From positions 22,000,994-22,064,993 of the forward strand of contig NC_088864.1 in the NCBI RefSeq assembly GCF_032884065.1: a stretch of 64,000 bases of DNA, written 5' to 3'. Origin of the DNA: Artemia franciscana (Eukaryota > Arthropoda > Branchiopoda > Anostraca > Artemiidae). The notes under the pieces were generated by a model that saw only the letters and a program-made list of their open reading frames with translations, made no database searches and was not told the DNA's origin. The position numbers were made by a program, and so were the translations under genes. Of this stretch, positions 61,025 through 64,000 are shown piece after piece; position 1 is the stretch's first letter, and each line of letters begins with the position of its first letter.

Positions 61025-62773
61025 AAATAAGAAACAAATATGTTTTTTTAATTGCTAGTAAGGAGCAACATTAAAACTCAAAACGAACAGACATTATTCC
61101 CTATATGAAAGGGGCTGTCCCCTCATCAACGCTTCGCTCTTTACGCTAAAGTTTTTTAATTGTTTTAAAAAGTAGAATTGTGGCAAAGAGTCAAACTTTA
61201 GCGTAAAGAGCGAGAGATTGCGGAAGGAAAATCCATTTCATATACGGAGTAATTTTCTGTTCGTTTTAAGTTTATATGTCACTCCTTACTTTCAGTTAAA
61301 AAAACTTATCTTTTTTTTATTTAATTTCTGAACGTTTTTGAATTAATTCAGGTTTGATTTTGGCTCTCCGTACATAAATTATTAAAATGAAATTTGCATA
61401 ATAATTCTTTTTTTTAAGCTAAATGGCTTTCTCTTAGTTTTGATCAGACGATTTTGAGAAATAAGGGGTAGGGAAGGAGGCCTAGTTGCCCTCCAATTTT
61501 TCGGTTAAATAAAAAGGCAACTAGAACTTTTAATTTTAAACGAATGCTTTTATTGTAAAAAATATAGGTAACTTAAGAATTAACTTACGTAACAAATTTT
61601 TATGTTCTTATATTTTTGATTATATATATTAGGGGTTTTGTCCCCTCGTTAATACCTCGTCTTCACACTAAATCTTAAGTTTTGTCCCAATTCTTTAAGA
61701 ATGACCCCTGAATCAGAAAGGCCGTAGAATAAATAGTTGAAATTACTAAAAATACTTTAGCATAAAGAGCGAAGCATTTATCTCCTCCTAAATACCTCGC
61801 TCTTTATGCTAAATTATTTTTATAACCCCTCATATGCGTAATAATCTCTGTTAGTTTTAAGTTTTAATGCTTCTCCTTACTTTCAACTGAAAAAACTTTT
61901 TCATGTTTATATTTTCATTGTTTTTTTTTATAGTAATGCTAGAAAATCCTGCGCCCTTTTCATTGAATTTCTCTTCCCCCATGAAATATTCCTCCAAGGA
62001 AAGATCCTCCCACATATCCCCTTCCCCTCAACCCACACCCAAACCAAAAAAATCCCCCTGAAAACGTCGGTACACTTCCCAATAACCGTTACTGTATGTA
62101 AACATTGGTCAAAGTTTGTAACTTGCAGCCCCTCCCCCAGGGACTGTGGGGTGGGGTAAGTCATCCCCAAAGACATAGTTATTATGGTTTTTGACTATGC
62201 GGAACAAAATGGCTATTTAAAAATTTTGATCCGTTGACTTTGGGAAAAAAATGAGCGTAGGAGGGGGCCTAGGTGCCCTCCAATTTTTTTGGTCACTTAA
62301 AAAGGGCACTAGAACTTTTCATTTCCGTTAGAATGAGCCCTCTTGCAACACTCTAGAACCATTTGGTCGATACGATGACCCCTGGAAAAAAAAAACAAAC
62401 AAACAAACAAATAAACACATACCCGTGATTTGTCTTCTGACAAAATATACGAAATCCCACATTTTTGTAGATTGGACCTTGAATTTTTTTCTGTAGGGTT
62501 CTCTGATACGCTGAATGCGTTGGTGTGATTTTCGTTAAGATTCTATGACTTTTAAGGGGTGTTTCCACCTATTTTCCAAAATAAGGCACATTTTCTCAGG
62601 CTCGTAGCTTTTGATGAAAAAGACTAAATTTAATGAAACTTATATATTTAAAATTAGCATAAAAATCCAATTCTATTGATATATCTGTTAGCATCGAAGT
62701 TCCGTTTTTTAGAGTTTCGTTTACTATTGACCCGGGTCGCTCCTTACTACAGTTCGTTACCACGAACTGTTTG
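61025..62773 (-). repeat. Family A dispersed repeat, copy 6
   Basis: Full-length inverted copy of about 1.75 kb ending in GTTCGTTACCACGAACTG. It includes the ~280-bp module (about 62120-62340), the small hairpin (61746-61815) and the terminal palindrome (about 61050-61305). The two palindrome arms are of different subtypes. Confidence 0.87.
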
Positions 62774-62924
62774 ATAGGGCCGCTTCCTTGAGGGATTCAG
62801 CCTAACCTCTGTTCTTACAAGCTATGCTTCTGCTTTATAATCAAATAATGGTCTAATTCGCAAGATTTCACGTCGAAGTGCCAGTTCTTTTGCGAAAGGA
62901 GCGCTTTCCTTATGTAATTAAATA

Positions 62925-63285
62925 AGAAAAACAAGCTTCTTCAACTAAAAGTAAGGAGATACACTAAAACTTTAAACAAACAGAAATTATTACCTATGTC
63001 AGGGGAATTACCCTCTGTTTTTATTACTCTTATATTTACTATCGTGTGTCAGGGGAATTGCTCCTAAAGTTTTTACTACTTTAAAAAAGCTAGTTATTGT
63101 TCTATTTAAACGACCCTGGTGTTTCAGGAGTCGTTCAAGGTTTGAATATTGGAACAAAATTTAAACCTTGGCGTATAGAGTGAGGTATCGGGGATGAGGC
63201 ATCCTCCTCACGTAAGAAATAATTCCTGTTCAATTTAAGTTTTAATGTTGTTCCTTACTTTCAGTCAAAAAAAATCTTCAATTTG
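62925..63285. repeat. Solo fold-back end related to family A
   Basis: The left arm (AAAAGTAAGGAGATACACTA, then CAAACAGAAATTATTACC) and the right arm (AAATAATTCCTGTTCAATTT, then TTGTTCCTTACTTTCAGTC) form a diverged palindrome with no other part of family A. Confidence 0.6.
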
Positions 63286-63459
63286 ATTTCTCATCGTTTT
63301 TAAATAACACCATGAAATCCAGCCCCACCACCACGGAACAATTCCTATGTTTGCATAAAATACACACCCAAATGAACTGTATTGTTGTTCTAGCTGTTAA
63401 AACAGGTCAGCTGCAGGTACCCGGGGGGACGATATGACACGTTGGTTGCGCGTTTGAGT

Positions 63460-64000
63460 TAGTCTGGATTTCTAAGAGTAGGTTATAATTTGTATGGGCT
63501 TGCTCTAGATTTCTACACACTGATCTCCTTATTTCGTCGGATTGCTCTTGATTTTTAAAGATTGGCCTTGATTGCTTTAGTTTGGTCTTGATTTTTATGA
63601 ATTCGTTAAAATTTCTAGGGTATGGTTATGACTTGTATGTGGTGGTTTTGATCTTTAGATGATACCCTTGATTTCTTTTGATTGGTCTTGATTTCTACAG
63701 GTTGATCAAGATTTCTAAGGTTTAGTCTTCGTTTTTACGTTTGCGTCTAGATTTTGATGTACCGGTCATGATTTCTAAGATTGTTCTGAATTTTATATGG
63801 TGATCTCTTGATTTCTACGGTTTGGTCTTGATGTGTATGGTTTGCTCTGAATTTTTAGGGTTGACCCCTGATTTTCATGAATTCGTGTTGATTTTTATGC
63901 ATTGCTTTTGATTCCCAAGAATCCGTAAAAAATTTTTGAATTGGCTATGATTTCTAGGGGAATCTTCAGGATTTTTAAATGTTGATCTCTGAATTTCTAG
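63460..64000 (+). repeat. Degenerate minisatellite, about 22-24 bp period
   Basis: Some twenty loose units around TTGATTTCTAxGGTTTGGTC continue to the window edge. No ORF and no recognised element. Confidence 0.6.

Overview
The window looks like AT-rich, repeat-choked intronic DNA of an arthropod. A branchiopod crustacean such as Artemia is possible, but that is a guess from repeat style and not from any marker gene. There is one convincing host gene. Five in-phase exons of a FAXDC2-like fatty acid/sterol hydroxylase lie on the minus strand at 53318-53421, 42953-43098, 28919-29100, 20060-20332 and 12788-12932. They are separated by introns of 7.1-13.9 kb. Every exon joins the next in phase, and the three histidine clusters of the di-iron site are intact. 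The N-terminal exon or exons were not found.

Almost everything else is mobile or tandem repeat DNA. Left of the gene (1-12.7 kb) are Helitron pieces, fragments of Penelope-like and other retroelements, two copies of a 1.7-kb dispersed repeat (called family A here), and two tandem arrays. Intron 12933-20059 holds a family A copy and a tRNA-like promoter. Intron 20333-28918 holds a nearly full-length CR1/Jockey-type LINE that landed inside a family A copy. Intron 29101-42952 holds a 5.3-kb diverged fold-back structure, a Helitron on the minus strand, long (TA)n arrays, a decayed basic ORF region and a LINE 3' end. Intron 43099-53317 holds a 7.7-kb structure with 610-bp inverted arms; inside it sits a 4717-bp cut-and-paste transposon (DDE-type, 4-bp target duplication). 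Upstream of 53421 are a second Helitron, a 123-bp tandem array fused to a Penelope-like element, and another family A copy.

The most unusual feature is a set of fold-back repeats at several scales (about 250 bp, 5.3 kb and 7.7 kb). They share a short motif close to AAACTTAAAACGAACAGAAATTA (positions given in the findings). In the smallest class the two arms of each copy match each other better than they match other copies, and one copy has arms of two different subtypes. A roughly 280-bp module is also shared by family A, a tandem array at 11-12 kb and the arms of the 7.7-kb structure. No rRNA, genuine tRNA, CRISPR array or bacterial-type operon was seen.
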